In this document: positions 47,133 to 57,430 of the stretch, one piece after another
How the letters are laid out: each line of letters begins with the position of its first letter
Position numbering within the stretch: the first letter of the stretch is position 1
Assembly (NCBI GenBank): GCA_911728435.2
Contig: OU452201.1
Location: 27,032,001-27,096,000, forward strand
DNA length: 64,000 bases
Reading direction: 5' to 3'
Source of the DNA: Apoderus coryli
Taxonomy: Eukaryota; Arthropoda; Insecta; Coleoptera; Attelabidae
Made by a program: the position numbers and the translations under genes
The notes under the pieces: generated by a model
Databases searched by the model: none
Seen by the model: the letters and a program-made list of their open reading frames with translations, nothing else
Told to the model about the DNA's origin: nothing

Positions 47133-48294
47133 AATTCTGTTTGACGATGCTAAGTTTTAGCCAAGCGCGTGCCAAAATTAAAAAAAATGTAAAGGTCTTC
47201 TTCAGTGCTGATCAGAAACTTAAATCCTAATAACAGATACGTTAGATATACCTCTAATTTTCCTGAATTGAATGAATAGGGTATAAGGGTTAAAATAGGG
47301 CAATTCATTTTTTATAATGTTGCCTTTATATCAAGTAAATATCTCACCTTTGATCCATAATTAATGAAATTATTCTGTAATCATAAAAACTACCCCATGT
47401 TCATTGCTTGTAAATCAGAATACGTTTATTTCAGCTTTCTGTATGTTATTAATTTTGGAAACCCGTTACAGATATGGATAGGGGAGTTTTCGAATAAAAA
47501 ATACGCGCTATCAACTTCTGGTATAACCGCAAGTGGTACTGCTACTTAAGTAACTACATAGTCATAGGAATCCTCTATCTGCCTTCACGTAAGTAAACAT
47601 TTGCAGTACAATTGAGCTGTGTTTTCTAATAACTTTATTGTGGTTTAACCTTAATTAAAAATTTTAACCACTGATAGATTTTCTAGCTGTGTTTTTTTTA
47701 AGCACAATATGAATAGGTATCTAAATGTTATTGCACTTATTATTATATCAGCCCTGTAGACGGTACACAACTCTGCTTTTATGTAGGGTAACATTTTCTC
47801 GAATTGTGGTGGTGTGCAATAAAAAGCCTCTGGTGGAGATCATCAGCCAGTCGTCGGGGCAGGTGGTTTTTTAAAAACCGAAAAACACCAGGCGCCGTAC
47901 ACTGCACTCTGATTGGTCAGACGACACGAGACCCAACAATGGGGATACATGCTACATAAAAAAAAACATACGTGTATAAATATCGTATAGCAACTCAGTT
48001 GTTATAAATCCATATCACGTTATCTTAATAACGTACACATTTTTATTCTAGTTCCCATAAGCAAAAATGACTCTACATAATATACAAATGTATATTTGTA
48101 TAATAGTGATATTATTATTATTTTCGCTCTTAGAAAATTTAATTTGACTGTGTGAAAATATTTGATACGAATAGATATTGAATAAAACACATTTTTAACT
48201 AAAAGCATAATATTAAAACAGAGGTTTCCAATAAGAAATTAAACTTTTTTTCCATAGAACTTTTACAAATTATCCTACCTACTGATCTAATAAC
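47133..48294. other. No recognised gene
   Basis: A less A+T-rich patch at 47.8-47.95 kb shows no coding or RNA feature I can name. Confidence 0.35.
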
Positions 48295-48306
48295 GAATAA
48301 ATATAT
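48295..48306. repeat. Left 12-bp TSD (48.3 kb element)
   Basis: GAATAAATATAT, repeated exactly at 48575-48586, with differing neighbours. Confidence 0.9.
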
Positions 48307-48574
48307 AAGAATTGCTTGTTACATAGAGCAACAAGACTTTAAGTTATGTTGGAAATTTATTTCACACTTTCCACCGAACATAACTTAAAGTCTTGTTGCT
48401 CTATGTAACAAGCAATTCTTAAATAAAGCCTCCCTGCTAGGGGATTCGGGCGCATCTAGTGTTGGCAATAGGATATAATGGAGTTGTTACTTCTTGTCCG
48501 GCCATCGTAGTGAACTGTGTTTCACCCGGCATATTGCCTGTTCACGCTAGGTGTCGCCACAAACATCTCTTTCT
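48307..48574. mobile_element. Retrozyme-family element lacking the hammerhead
   Basis: A left arm (AAGAATTGCTTGTTACATAG... to GTTATGTT) is mirrored by ...AACATAACTTAAAG to AATTCTT around a short centre. The body then continues as at 20.4 kb (CCTCCCTGCTAGGGGATTCG ... CATATTGCCTGTTCACGC) to ACATCTCTTTCT. The termini (AAGAATTGC and ACATCTCT) are the same two as in the 20.0 kb copy. The 12-bp duplication is exact. The centre where hammerheads would sit is deleted to TTCCACCG. Confidence 0.8.
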
Positions 48575-48586
48575 GAATAAATATAT
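48575..48586. repeat. Right 12-bp TSD (48.3 kb element)
   Basis: GAATAAATATAT, identical to 48295-48306. Confidence 0.9.
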
Positions 48587-48717
48587 TTTATAGGTATGCT
48601 CTAATAACTTAAAGCATATAAAAAATTTTGAATTTGATGCGATTTATATCCTCACGTTATTTAATTTTTCTCTCAACATCACTTTAGATCATTTTCAATT
48701 TTCTCGATTAAGTCAAT

Positions 48718-48729
48718 GTCTAATTTATT
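48718..48729. repeat. Left 12-bp TSD (48.8 kb element)
   Basis: GTCTAATTTATT, repeated exactly at 48960-48971. Confidence 0.9.
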
Positions 48730-48808
48730 TAATCGATGAGTAGAACCTTTGGCGTAGGACACTAAACTGACAATCGTTTTACCACTTCACCAAAACACTT
48801 CTTTTAAA

Positions 48809-48851
48809 TCTCGACGCGCGTTTCGCTAACAATGTTAGCATCCTCAGGAGA
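48809..48851 (-). ncRNA. Hammerhead-like ribozyme motif, left arm
   Basis: Exact mirror of the motif at 48871-48913. Confidence 0.65.
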
Positions 48852-48870
48852 GAATTAAAACCATTAATTC

Positions 48871-48913
48871 TCTCCTGAGGATGCTAACATTGTTAGCGAA
48901 ACGCGCGTCGAGA
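48871..48913 (+). ncRNA. Hammerhead-like ribozyme motif, right arm
   Basis: TCTC (48871-48874), CTGAGGA (48875-48881), one T, stem II GCTAAC/GTTAGC (48883-48897). GAAA (48898-48901), C-GCGC-GT, cleavage triplet GTC ending 48909, then GAGA (48910-48913) pairing with TCTC. The variable core position 7 is G here, which hammerheads allow. Confidence 0.7.
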
Positions 48914-48959
48914 TTTAAAAGAAGTGTTTTGGTGAAGTGGTAAAACGATTGTCAGTTTA

Positions 48960-48971
48960 GTCTAATTTATT
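48960..48971. repeat. Right 12-bp TSD (48.8 kb element)
   Basis: GTCTAATTTATT, identical to 48718-48729. Confidence 0.9.
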
Positions 48972-49184
48972 GTATTAGTATTGTCATTCCATATCTAACA
49001 TTTTTATATACGTTATCTGAGCACATTGTTTATCTCCCAAATATTCTAATTAATTTAAGTAATTTATTCCAAATCTAACATGATTAATAAACGTAAGATA
49101 TTTAGACTGAAGTTGTTCACATTCGTGCAGTGAGTCACGATATAGATAGACTGTAAGCAATTGCCTTAAAAATTTTAACGAAAA

Positions 49185-49890
49185 TAGCTAAACTGAAGTT
49201 TTACGGTTTCGATGATGCGTCTTTGTCCTTATTTAATTCATATTTATCTTTAAGAAAACAAAGGGTTTACCATAATGGCCAGTTTTCGACGGTGTCGGAT
49301 ATTACATCTGGTGTGCCACAGGGTTCAATTCTGGGGCCTCTGTTATTTAATTTATACCTCAGCAATTTGGAGTTCATTTAAATCATTGTAGCATAATATA
49401 GGCTTTTGCGGATGGTACACAGGTTTATTACTCTTTTAAGACGGATGATTGTGTGTATATTCACTTTCCACCGATCATAATTTAAAATTGAATCTATTAA
49501 AATCGCATATGTTGCTGTATAGTAATAGAAATGATTCTGACTATCTTAAAGAAAATGTTGCGGTAATCATTTTCCACTTTGAAACTTTTGTATTCGCATA
49601 GACATCTTTTGAACGGAAAGCTCAAGCGTACTCTCTGTGAATCACTAATTTTATCCAATTTTAATTACTGTGATTTTCTTTACGGTCCCATGTTAGACGT
49701 TTCTGATAGAAGACGTATACAGAATCGCTGTGCTAGATTTGTGGCGGGTCTTAGCAAGTTTGATCGTGTTTCTCTTTTACTTTTCAAAAGCCAGATAATT
49801 TCCTTTTTGAATGCAATGGGGGGACAAAACTTCGAAGATTACGGATGGAGAACATCGAGCTGTTATGATCATGAGCATTACTAATATAGC
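49185..49890 (+). pseudogene. LINE reverse transcriptase fragment
   Basis: FYGFDDASLSLFNSYLSLRKQRV and ITSGVPQGSILGPLLFN (about 49200-49345) are RT motifs. The catalytic box reads AFADGTQVYY, so the second Asp is Gly and the RT is dead. A later frame (49579-49884) carries LYSHRHLLNGKLKRTLCESL and SNFNYCDFLYGP, the RT thumb region. It differs in sequence from the other LINEs here, so it represents another family. Both ends are missing. Confidence 0.7.
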
Positions 49891-52824
49891 CGAAATGCCA
49901 ACTATTGTTAAAGTTAAAATAATTTGTTTTTCACTACTAAAGACTGGAAAATTACAAGCCAAGATAATTTAAATCGCATAAAAAATACAGGCAACTAAAC
50001 ATGTTTGGCTTAAATATATTATTTAATTTCACTTTCCATAATAACACAAAATTAACGATATTTATACTAAACTTACAGTACCATAACCTGTCTAATGGAT
50101 TTAAATAAACAACCATAATTTTCTTTTAAATAATAATAATAGTAATATCATGCGGTTCTTTTCTTAAATTAATAATGATAATATGCAGTACCTACAGTAG
50201 ATTTGCTAGGCATAAACTATTGTGCTGCCGTAAGTAAATGGCTTTTAAATGAGTATGTTATTATTAAAATACTAAACCAGGTGATTCACCAATGATGATA
50301 AATTATACATTTTAAGTATGACTAAAATAAAATGGATTCAGTAGGTACTCTGATGATTTGCCGCTCATAACAAAACACAATATATAAGGACAATTGTTGT
50401 ACATTAGAACACACACAACAACCCAATCCACACAAATTCTTAATCCATGTTTTGAATTCATAATTTCATGTGACAGCTCAAATTCATAAATAATCATTGG
50501 CCTGCAGATTCTGCGATAAACCCTGCTTAAACTTCCTAGCCTTCACATTAAATAGGTTTATATTATTGATGCCCCAAGGTTTGCAATAATTGCAGGAGCG
50601 CCATAAAGGTGTTCTGGATTGTGTGGAACCTTAAAACGTTTGTGATCTGTCGAGTAGGTAAAAATTTATTTGCTGCAATAAATATGGGCAATCGAGCTTG
50701 CTATTAATTAGCTTAAACAAGAACATTTGCGAAACAAAAATTCGACGCTACCGAAAGTGACCACAAGCTAAAACAGATTTTGTGAAAATGGATTTGAACA
50801 CAAAATTAAATTAAATAATATTCTTATTAAAAAATCAAATTACAAACAGTTTTTCCCGTTTTAAAAGTTTGCTTTTTGTTGATCATTTCTCAAATTGAAA
50901 TTATGTGTAAGATTTGGGTTAAGTTTTGTAAAAAAAAATACTTTTTATTTTCGGCACTGATTCCCCAAACTGTTTATAACTTACTTCACGTGCCTAGCCT
51001 TGATTTTATAATAATAACGTGTTAATCTGAAGAACCATTTCGTTTTTAGTTTATGGCGATGTGTGCCCAAGTGCGGGATTTATGCATATTTTTATAACGG
51101 TGAAGATTAATGAGTTCATTTTTAATCAGAAAAGAAAATTAACCAATTTGGCTATAATATTAAAAAAAGCCGAAAAGGACGACCACCTCTCGCACAATTT
51201 AGGATGATCTTATTCATGTAAGGCCGTGCGTGGTGTCTTGCTTAATAAAGCTGATTAACAAGTTATATAACATCACTTTTTAAAAAAATTATTAGCATGT
51301 TTGCGATATATATAATATATTTCAATAAAAAAACTTTTAGGTAATGATTTTGATGCATCCAAAATTTGAAAGCAGATATTTTATTGAAATTGTAAAAATG
51401 TTATATGAATTAATAGTTGAGAAGTAAAAAATATCTAGATGAATGCAGACAAAAGACAATTATTTACAAAGAGATCTTAACATTTTCAAATAAAGAACTG
51501 TTTTTCTATTCTGTAATTTTTTTCATAATAGTAAAGAATTGATTGAAATTGATCAAAATAGATACTGACCAGCTAAAGACAATACCTTCTAAATCGCTTA
51601 CTTTTCGCCACCCTGAAAATATGAGACAAGTTTTTTTAACATTAGTACTGATTTATTTATATAGGCCGGATTTTTTAGCAAAACTTATAAAAATAAACGG
51701 GTAAGCAATTACTAGTGAAGTTATATCTTTAACAGTTCTTAATAATTTTAGATATGATGTAAATACTGAGTATAAAATGGTAAAATTGCGGCTAGCAAAC
51801 ACTTATAATTGCTTAAAAACTTCGATTGTATAATTTTAAAAGTTTACCTTTTCATAATTCTAAAGCAAATCATCAGAATTTATAAAGATAGTTCGAGGCT
51901 ATGGCAGATGATAAGAATATACTCAAATTGCCTTGTACTTTTTCCTGGATAAGACCTTCAAGAAATGGGCATTTTTCACAAGTTCAAACACCTTTGAACA
52001 ACTATTGGTTTACTCATTTATTTTTATTTATTACCTAAGTACCTACATTAGGCCAATATTAAAGTCACAAACCAGGAAAATATGTTTTTTGTTTTTTGGA
52101 AAGCTCTATAATAGTATTTGACGTTAAGAAGTTACATGGTAGAGACTAGCGAGACGATTTATGACGGTCATGTGAAAAGTCTACAAATTTGTTATTGAGC
52201 TTTTTCTATTAAAACTTAATTCCACAGTAAACTTCTAAAAGTGTATTATAGTATTATTAGTAATTTTGTAATTTTTCCCACAAATACGGTTCTAACATAT
52301 ACCTATAGTGAACAGTGACGAAAAAATAAATATAGTTGTGGAAATGTTTTACATCGAACGCGCGATGTTTCAGGAAATGATCAGTCGCGCTTAAGTAGTC
52401 CCTGCGCGTAATGAATATGAATAGTAACCAAATTGCAAAAATGTATGGCCCACCCTACACTGACATCAAAAGAAAAAGCTCTATGTTTCAATCCAAGATG
52501 ATGGTTTATAGTAAGCTAAATATCTACGTTTATGCTAATAAAATAAAAAATATTCATCATTTTGTCATACGCATACATTATTTATGTACAAGAAATTGAG
52601 GTAGAACGGGATATATCGATACGTTTCTGATATCTCTATTAATGAAAGAACCATTTCCATGGCTCAACTTTGAACTTGCACCTTTACGATTACAAAGATT
52701 AAACGTTAACACATAGCGCAACAGGTATGCCATGATTGGTTTTTTAAAATTGTTATTAAATGCATACGCCGGCTGAGAACCTAGATGGCGACGACGGTAA
52801 AATACACATAATTTGAAAAAATTG
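49891..52824. other. No recognised gene
   Basis: About 2.9 kb of A+T-rich sequence without coding, RNA or repeat features I can support. Confidence 0.4.
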
Positions 52825-52937
52825 TCCATTCTTAAGTGGAGTTGTATATTTTTTCAATGACAAATAAAATTCAATATCCACACAAATAAATTTAATATAA
52901 ATTAATAAATATTGTCCAAACATATTTCGGAACTTAC
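52825..52937 (-). mobile_element. Half of a hammerhead-bearing palindrome
   Basis: Minus strand: GAAATATGT, then TTTATTTGTGTGG and CTCCACTTAAGAATGGAC. This corresponds to the outer arm and tail of the 13.5/38/54 kb group. The other half is not seen directly to the right, where the 52.9 kb element starts. Confidence 0.5.
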
Positions 52938-52947
52938 ACTAGTATAT

Positions 52948-53521
52948 TTATAATTTATCACTATATTTCGTATTTTTTGAACCTTCTTCTTGTATATTTT
53001 TATGGTTTACATTTTTGGGGTGTAGGTTCATAGATATTGATACGACTATTTTTGGAAATAAAAATAGTTCATTTTTATTTCTATGTCAAAATTTACAAAC
53101 AACGTTTCGTTGCATTATTTGCAACTTCTTCAGGTTTTTTCTTTTTTTTAACTTTTGACACAAGTTTACTAACAACTTTTTATTGAAATTGATGAATGAG
53201 AATTAATTATGATTATAATTTGAACGACATGATTTTAATTAGATTTATTTTGCGTGTAAGTATTTGAAATTATTGTAACACATGTCAAATGATGTCTTAC
53301 TCTATGTTTATTTATTTATATACACAATTTTAATAAAAAGTTGTTAGTAAACTTGTGTCAAAAAGTTAAAAAAAAAAGAAAACACCTCCAGAAGTTGCAA
53401 ATAATGCAACGAAACGTGGTTTGTAAATTTTGACATAGAAATAAAAATGAACTATTTTTATTTCCAAAAATAGTTGTATCAATATCTACGAACCTACACC
53501 CCAATGTATACCATAAAAAAA
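52948..53521. mobile_element. Fold-back element with hammerhead-like motifs (53 kb)
   Basis: The arms from 53001 and to 53515 are imperfect inverted repeats. The left arm on the minus strand (53101-53133) has CTGAAGA, one A, stem GTTGC/GCAAC, GAAACGT. The right arm on + has the same stem and GAAAC with a damaged CCAGA core. ACTAGTATAT occurs at 52938-52947 and 53522-53531, a possible duplication (10 bp, or 12 with two mismatches). That makes 52948-53000 the one-sided tail. Confidence 0.6.
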
Positions 53522-53531
53522 ACTAGTATAT

Positions 53532-54120
53532 AATAAAATAAAATAAACTTGGGGAAATAAAGTTTATGTTTAATTAAGCATCTGTGCGTGTGTCGGGTGT
53601 AAATAGATTTCGGATTAATTACGGTATTGCGTGAATAATAAGTACGAGGTGTAGGATAGCGATAATTTGAAAGGAATTCTGGCAGCATAGCTTTATAAGA
53701 TTGTATGTTGTTTAAGCGAGTAGATTCCATAAGAATAACACACGAATCTGTTTTCCTTTATAATGACTTTAATTTGATGAAAAAAGTGACGAAATGGTTC
53801 CCTTCAAAGAAGCCTCAACAGAAGTAAACGTTGCATTGCGGTGACTAATTAAGCATAATATGTTAAAACACATGGCATATTTTACACTTGTTTTGATTGC
53901 CAGAAATCCGTGCCGAACTTTACCCTGTTTTCGTTGAAGATTAGAGTGAAGAAGAGCGAACACATTTTATAATAGTTGCCATGCACAACCTTTGATAAAT
54001 TGAAACAACTTTTACAGTTTTGCTGTCAAATTTGAGCCACTGTGTCCATAAGAATAATAATTGCACCTTATATCGTATAATATTATCTAAATGAAAATTA
54101 ATTTTTGTAATTGCATAAAA
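53532..54120. other. No recognised gene
   Basis: Minus-strand frames here show no known motif. Confidence 0.35.
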
Positions 54121-54132
54121 AAGATTATTTTA
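54121..54132. repeat. Left 12-bp TSD (54.1 kb element)
   Basis: AAGATTATTTTA, repeated exactly at 54942-54953. Confidence 0.9.
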
Positions 54133-54238
54133 TTCGAAAGAAGTAGTCCATACTGAAGTGGAGTAGAATAATTGAATATTCTTGAAATAAAAGTCGACCT
54201 CCACACAATAAATTTAATAAAAATCCTCAACAAATGTC

Positions 54239-54279
54239 ACCATACATGTTTCACAGCTCCGGGCTGCATCATCAGTGGT
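54239..54279 (-). ncRNA. Hammerhead-like ribozyme motif, left arm
   Basis: Mirror of 54836-54876: ACCA, CTGATGA, T, GCAGC/GCTGT, GAAAC, AT, GTA, TGGT. Confidence 0.6.
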
Positions 54280-54534
54280 TATAAGAGAAAATTGACGAAA
54301 AGCTATGTTATTTAACTAAATTAGTACATATTATTTTGGGAATTTTATTTATTAACTCTAGAAACAAGAATGTATATATTATTTTCAATTGCACCAAAAA
54401 GATTTGAACTTTGAACTTACCATTGTGTGAAAAAATAAAAAAATTTTTATTGTTAAATTACTTGTTGTTGTTACATATTTAAACTAAAACTAATAAACTC
54501 ACATTATTACTAATGTAAGCTTTGTAACATTTTT

Positions 54535-54580
<46 letters not shown>

Positions 54581-54835
54581 AAAAATGTTACAAAGCTTAC
54601 ATTAGTAATAATGTGAGTTTATTAGTTTTAGTTTAAATATGTAACAACAACAAGTAATTTAACAATAAAATTTTTTTTATTTTTTCACACAATGGTAAGT
54701 TCAAAGTTCAAATCTTTTTGGTGCAATTGAAAATAATATATACATTCTTGTTTCTAGAGTTAATAAATAAAATTCCCAAAATAATATGTACTAATTTAGT
54801 TAAATAACATAGCTTTTCGTCAATTTTCTCTTATA

Positions 54836-54876
54836 ACCACTGATGATGCAGCCCGGAGCTGTGAAACATGTATGGT
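54836..54876 (+). ncRNA. Hammerhead-like ribozyme motif, right arm
   Basis: ACCA (54836-54839), CTGATGA (54840-54846), T, stem II GCAGC/GCTGT, GAAA (54863-54866), C-AT-GT, A, TGGT (54873-54876). Compared with the 38.0 kb copy two stem II bases changed (G to A and C to T). Pairing is kept as A-U and G-U. Confidence 0.65.
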
Positions 54877-54941
54877 GACATTTGTTGAGGATTTTTATTA
54901 AATTTATTGTGTGGAGGTCGACTTTTATTTCAAAAATATTC

Positions 54942-54953
54942 AAGATTATTTTA
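54942..54953. repeat. Right 12-bp TSD (54.1 kb element)
   Basis: AAGATTATTTTA, identical to 54121-54132. Confidence 0.9.
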
Positions 54954-55413
54954 TTTTAAAAGAATAATACTTGTGTGGGTACTACCTTATTAATAATGCA
55001 TGGCATATGTGATACTCTTTAAATAATCAAGAGTGCACTTATTTATATTTTATGCATCTCATAATAAATATATAACCGATATGTAATAAATTAATCGGTG
55101 GAAGAAAAATAAGATATTCGACAAGACGGAATTTTTAATACTTTTACGTGTTTAGCGCGTGTGTCTGTAGGTACAGGTGATTCGCTGGACTACAGGTACC
55201 GTTAATTGGATCACCTGCTTAATAATATGGCTTATTGCGAAAATTTTCAGCCCGTGCGGGCTGTGTTGTCGACCCTGGGTGGTGTTTTGCCGCTGGACCA
55301 CACGTCAACAACCCTTCGTCGAAACACTTTCTATTACATTATTTGTTACTGTATTTTTTAATATAGGATATTCTGGTTAATACTTTTAAAATTCTTTCAA
55401 ACTTTTAAATATA

Positions 55414-56426
55414 CACTGTGTCCAAGATAAGAATGGGACAGGGTGTAAAAGTTACAAGGTCGGATAACTTAGAGAAAAGTTGTACAATTTAAACACCTTT
55501 TAAATGGTGTTCTCAAAATTAAACTAACTTTAGCCGTTTTCAAGAATTTTTTAAAAAACCATTTTTTGCGATTTGAGTTTTTTATTTATTTCTGACATTA
55601 TTTTTACAGATATTAAAAAAATGGAAAGCACTTTCTCATCGTTACTTTTTGAGGAGAGTTAGATAGTGTTTACAAATTTTCACTACGGCGTTTCGTTTTT
55701 AAAAAACCATCATCAACTTGGTTTTTTTAAATACGGCCTTCGACTTTTATTGTTAAATAAATATTTTCAATTGAAAAATAGATGGTAGCTATATCACACG
55801 TAATAATCTAAAAAAGTTTTCAGTGTTTTTAGCTATTATTTAAAAAAAATCGCCATAGTTTGGCACTTATTTTGCGCAAAACATTCATCGAAGAAAGGCG
55901 TTTTTGAATAGCTTTTAAAAAGGCACAAAAATGTCGACTAAATTAAAAAACCGCTTACAGAATAAAATGCTGTACTGAGACAGAAACAGATTGTCAAATA
56001 ATAATAAATAATTGTCAGCAGCGACGAAAGAATGTTCTTGCAAAACCTACTACTCTTCATTCAGTCAATTAAGTTCCAAACTATGGCGATTTTTTTTGAA
56101 TAACTTTAAATAGCAACTAATTACACTGAAAATTTTTTTGAACATTATTTTATTTATTTTTCAATTGAAAATAGCTTTAAATTTCACTATAAAAAATTCA
56201 GGCTGTATTTAAAAAAACCAAGTTGATGAAGGTTGTTGTTAAAAACTAAAATCGCAAAAAATGTTTTTCTTCAAATATTCTCGAAAATGCCTAAAGTTAG
56301 TTAAATTTTGAATACACAATTTAAAAGGTGTTTAATTTGTACCACTTTTCTCTAATTTAACCGAAAATATAATTCCTAGAGTTTCCAAGATTCCAATGCT
56401 GTGTCATTCTTATCTTGGACACAGTG
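55414..56426. mobile_element. Palindromic MITE, complete copy
   Basis: The ends CACTGTGTCCAAGATAAGAA (55414) and TTCTTATCTTGGACACAGTG (ending 56426) are exact inverted repeats. They are flanked by TA/TATA on both sides, suggesting a Tc1/mariner-type mover. The two halves are imperfect inverted copies of about 450-500 bp. No frame is present. Related to 44928-45920. Confidence 0.8.
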
Positions 56427-56840
56427 TATAAACTTTTTATCCACACTGTTCCTTCAAAAAAATAGGATACGTCGTAAAAGGCTCATATTAAAAAAATACT
56501 AGATAATTAGTATAAACAGCAATATCTACAAATAGTTTTAAATTCACTTACCAGTCAAAATTGCGAAAATATCCTTCTAATACTGGACTTGATTTACCGC
56601 GCTTTCCGGCGCAAAAGTGTTACACTTATCCAATAATTCAAATTCTCATTTTCGTTTTTTTTTATTACAATCACAACCCGAGCTATTTTTAATTTAACAA
56701 ATTCTAGAACATCGCAATTATAAAAAATGAAAAACTCATAAGAATTCAAAATTCCCCAAATAAATTAACTCTCTAATTTTTACGTGTTACCGGCGAACCT
56801 TATATGAATTGAAAATTGAATTGATTAAAACAGTACTTAC

Positions 56841-56898
56841 CATGTGACTAGCACTTATTCTTTCTTAATCTTAGGAAATCTAGGGCCTATTAGCACTC
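56841..56898 (-). CDS. Possible terminal coding exon of a host gene
   Basis: On the minus strand TTTGTACATTTCAG is followed by a 58-nt block and then CATG|GTAAGT, so strong acceptor and donor signals bound it. Reading GA|GTG CTA ATA GGC..., it encodes VLIGPRFPKIKKE and a stop (56855-56857), the remainder being 3' UTR. The entry phase (two bases completing a codon) fits the single base left by the exon at 58666-58878. Product unknown. Confidence 0.45.
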
Positions 56899-57008
56899 CT
56901 GAAATGTACAAACAATAAGTTTTATAATAAATTAAAATGTCTTTTAAATATTTCAACCGAAATGTAATAATAAAAACGTTTAGTTGTTAGCACCTGCCAC
57001 ATTATATA

Positions 57009-57430
57009 TAGGGTGTCCGGAAAAAGGAGGTCAATCCGTTAACCGCAGATTCCGTGCGCAAAAATAATATGAGTTTTAAGATGTCATTTTTCATTTTAAC
57101 CCTCCATGTTCGATATACGGGCGTCAAAGTTGAAAATTTAAAACCAATATTTTCAAATATTCTAGTATTTTTTGGGATATTGGATTCAAATTTAGTGTGT
57201 TGCTTCAGCATAAAGAGCTACTTCTTTCCAAAAAAGAACACAAAAAAAAATTTCTAAATAGCCGAAATACGGAATGTTCAGTACCCTTTGACCCCCCCAA
57301 GTTTTTATTACCTACGCCAATGCATTTTAAACTAAGTTTTTATAGGTTACTATGTATTTCTGATTATTTTTTAACTCCTATAAAATTTGGATAAAATCAT
57401 TTGTTTTTGAGATATTTTGAAAAGTAAATT
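57009..57430 (+). mobile_element. TIR element family, partial copy
   Basis: It starts GGGTGTCCGGAAAAAGGAGG and is homologous over about 415 bp to 63134-63546, including the segment near GTGTTGCTTCAGNATAAAGAG. The right half, seen at 63.8-64.0 kb in inverted form, is absent here. On the gene model it sits inside the intron between 56.9 and 58.7 kb. Confidence 0.65.

Larger units (their letters stand above)
48730..48959. mobile_element. Perfect palindrome with two hammerheads (48.8 kb)
   Basis: The arms 48763-48858 and 48864-48959 (96 bp) appear fully identical as inverted repeats around a 5-nt loop. A 33-bp one-sided tail lies at the left (48730-48762). An exact 12-bp duplication flanks the whole. 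The body sequence is unrelated to the 38/54 kb family, but the architecture is the same. The lack of mismatches suggests a very recent insertion or arm correction. Confidence 0.85.
54133..54941. mobile_element. 365-bp-arm palindrome with hammerheads and poly-T centre
   Basis: The arms 54174-54536 and 54579-54941 mirror each other almost perfectly. The centre is a run of about 39 T plus AAA. Both arms hold a hammerhead motif. The one-sided tail is on the left (TTCGAAAGAAGTAGTCC...), so the element is inverted relative to the 38.0 kb copy. Tail and outer arm are similar to that copy, and the inner arms differ. An exact 12-bp duplication flanks it. Confidence 0.85.
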
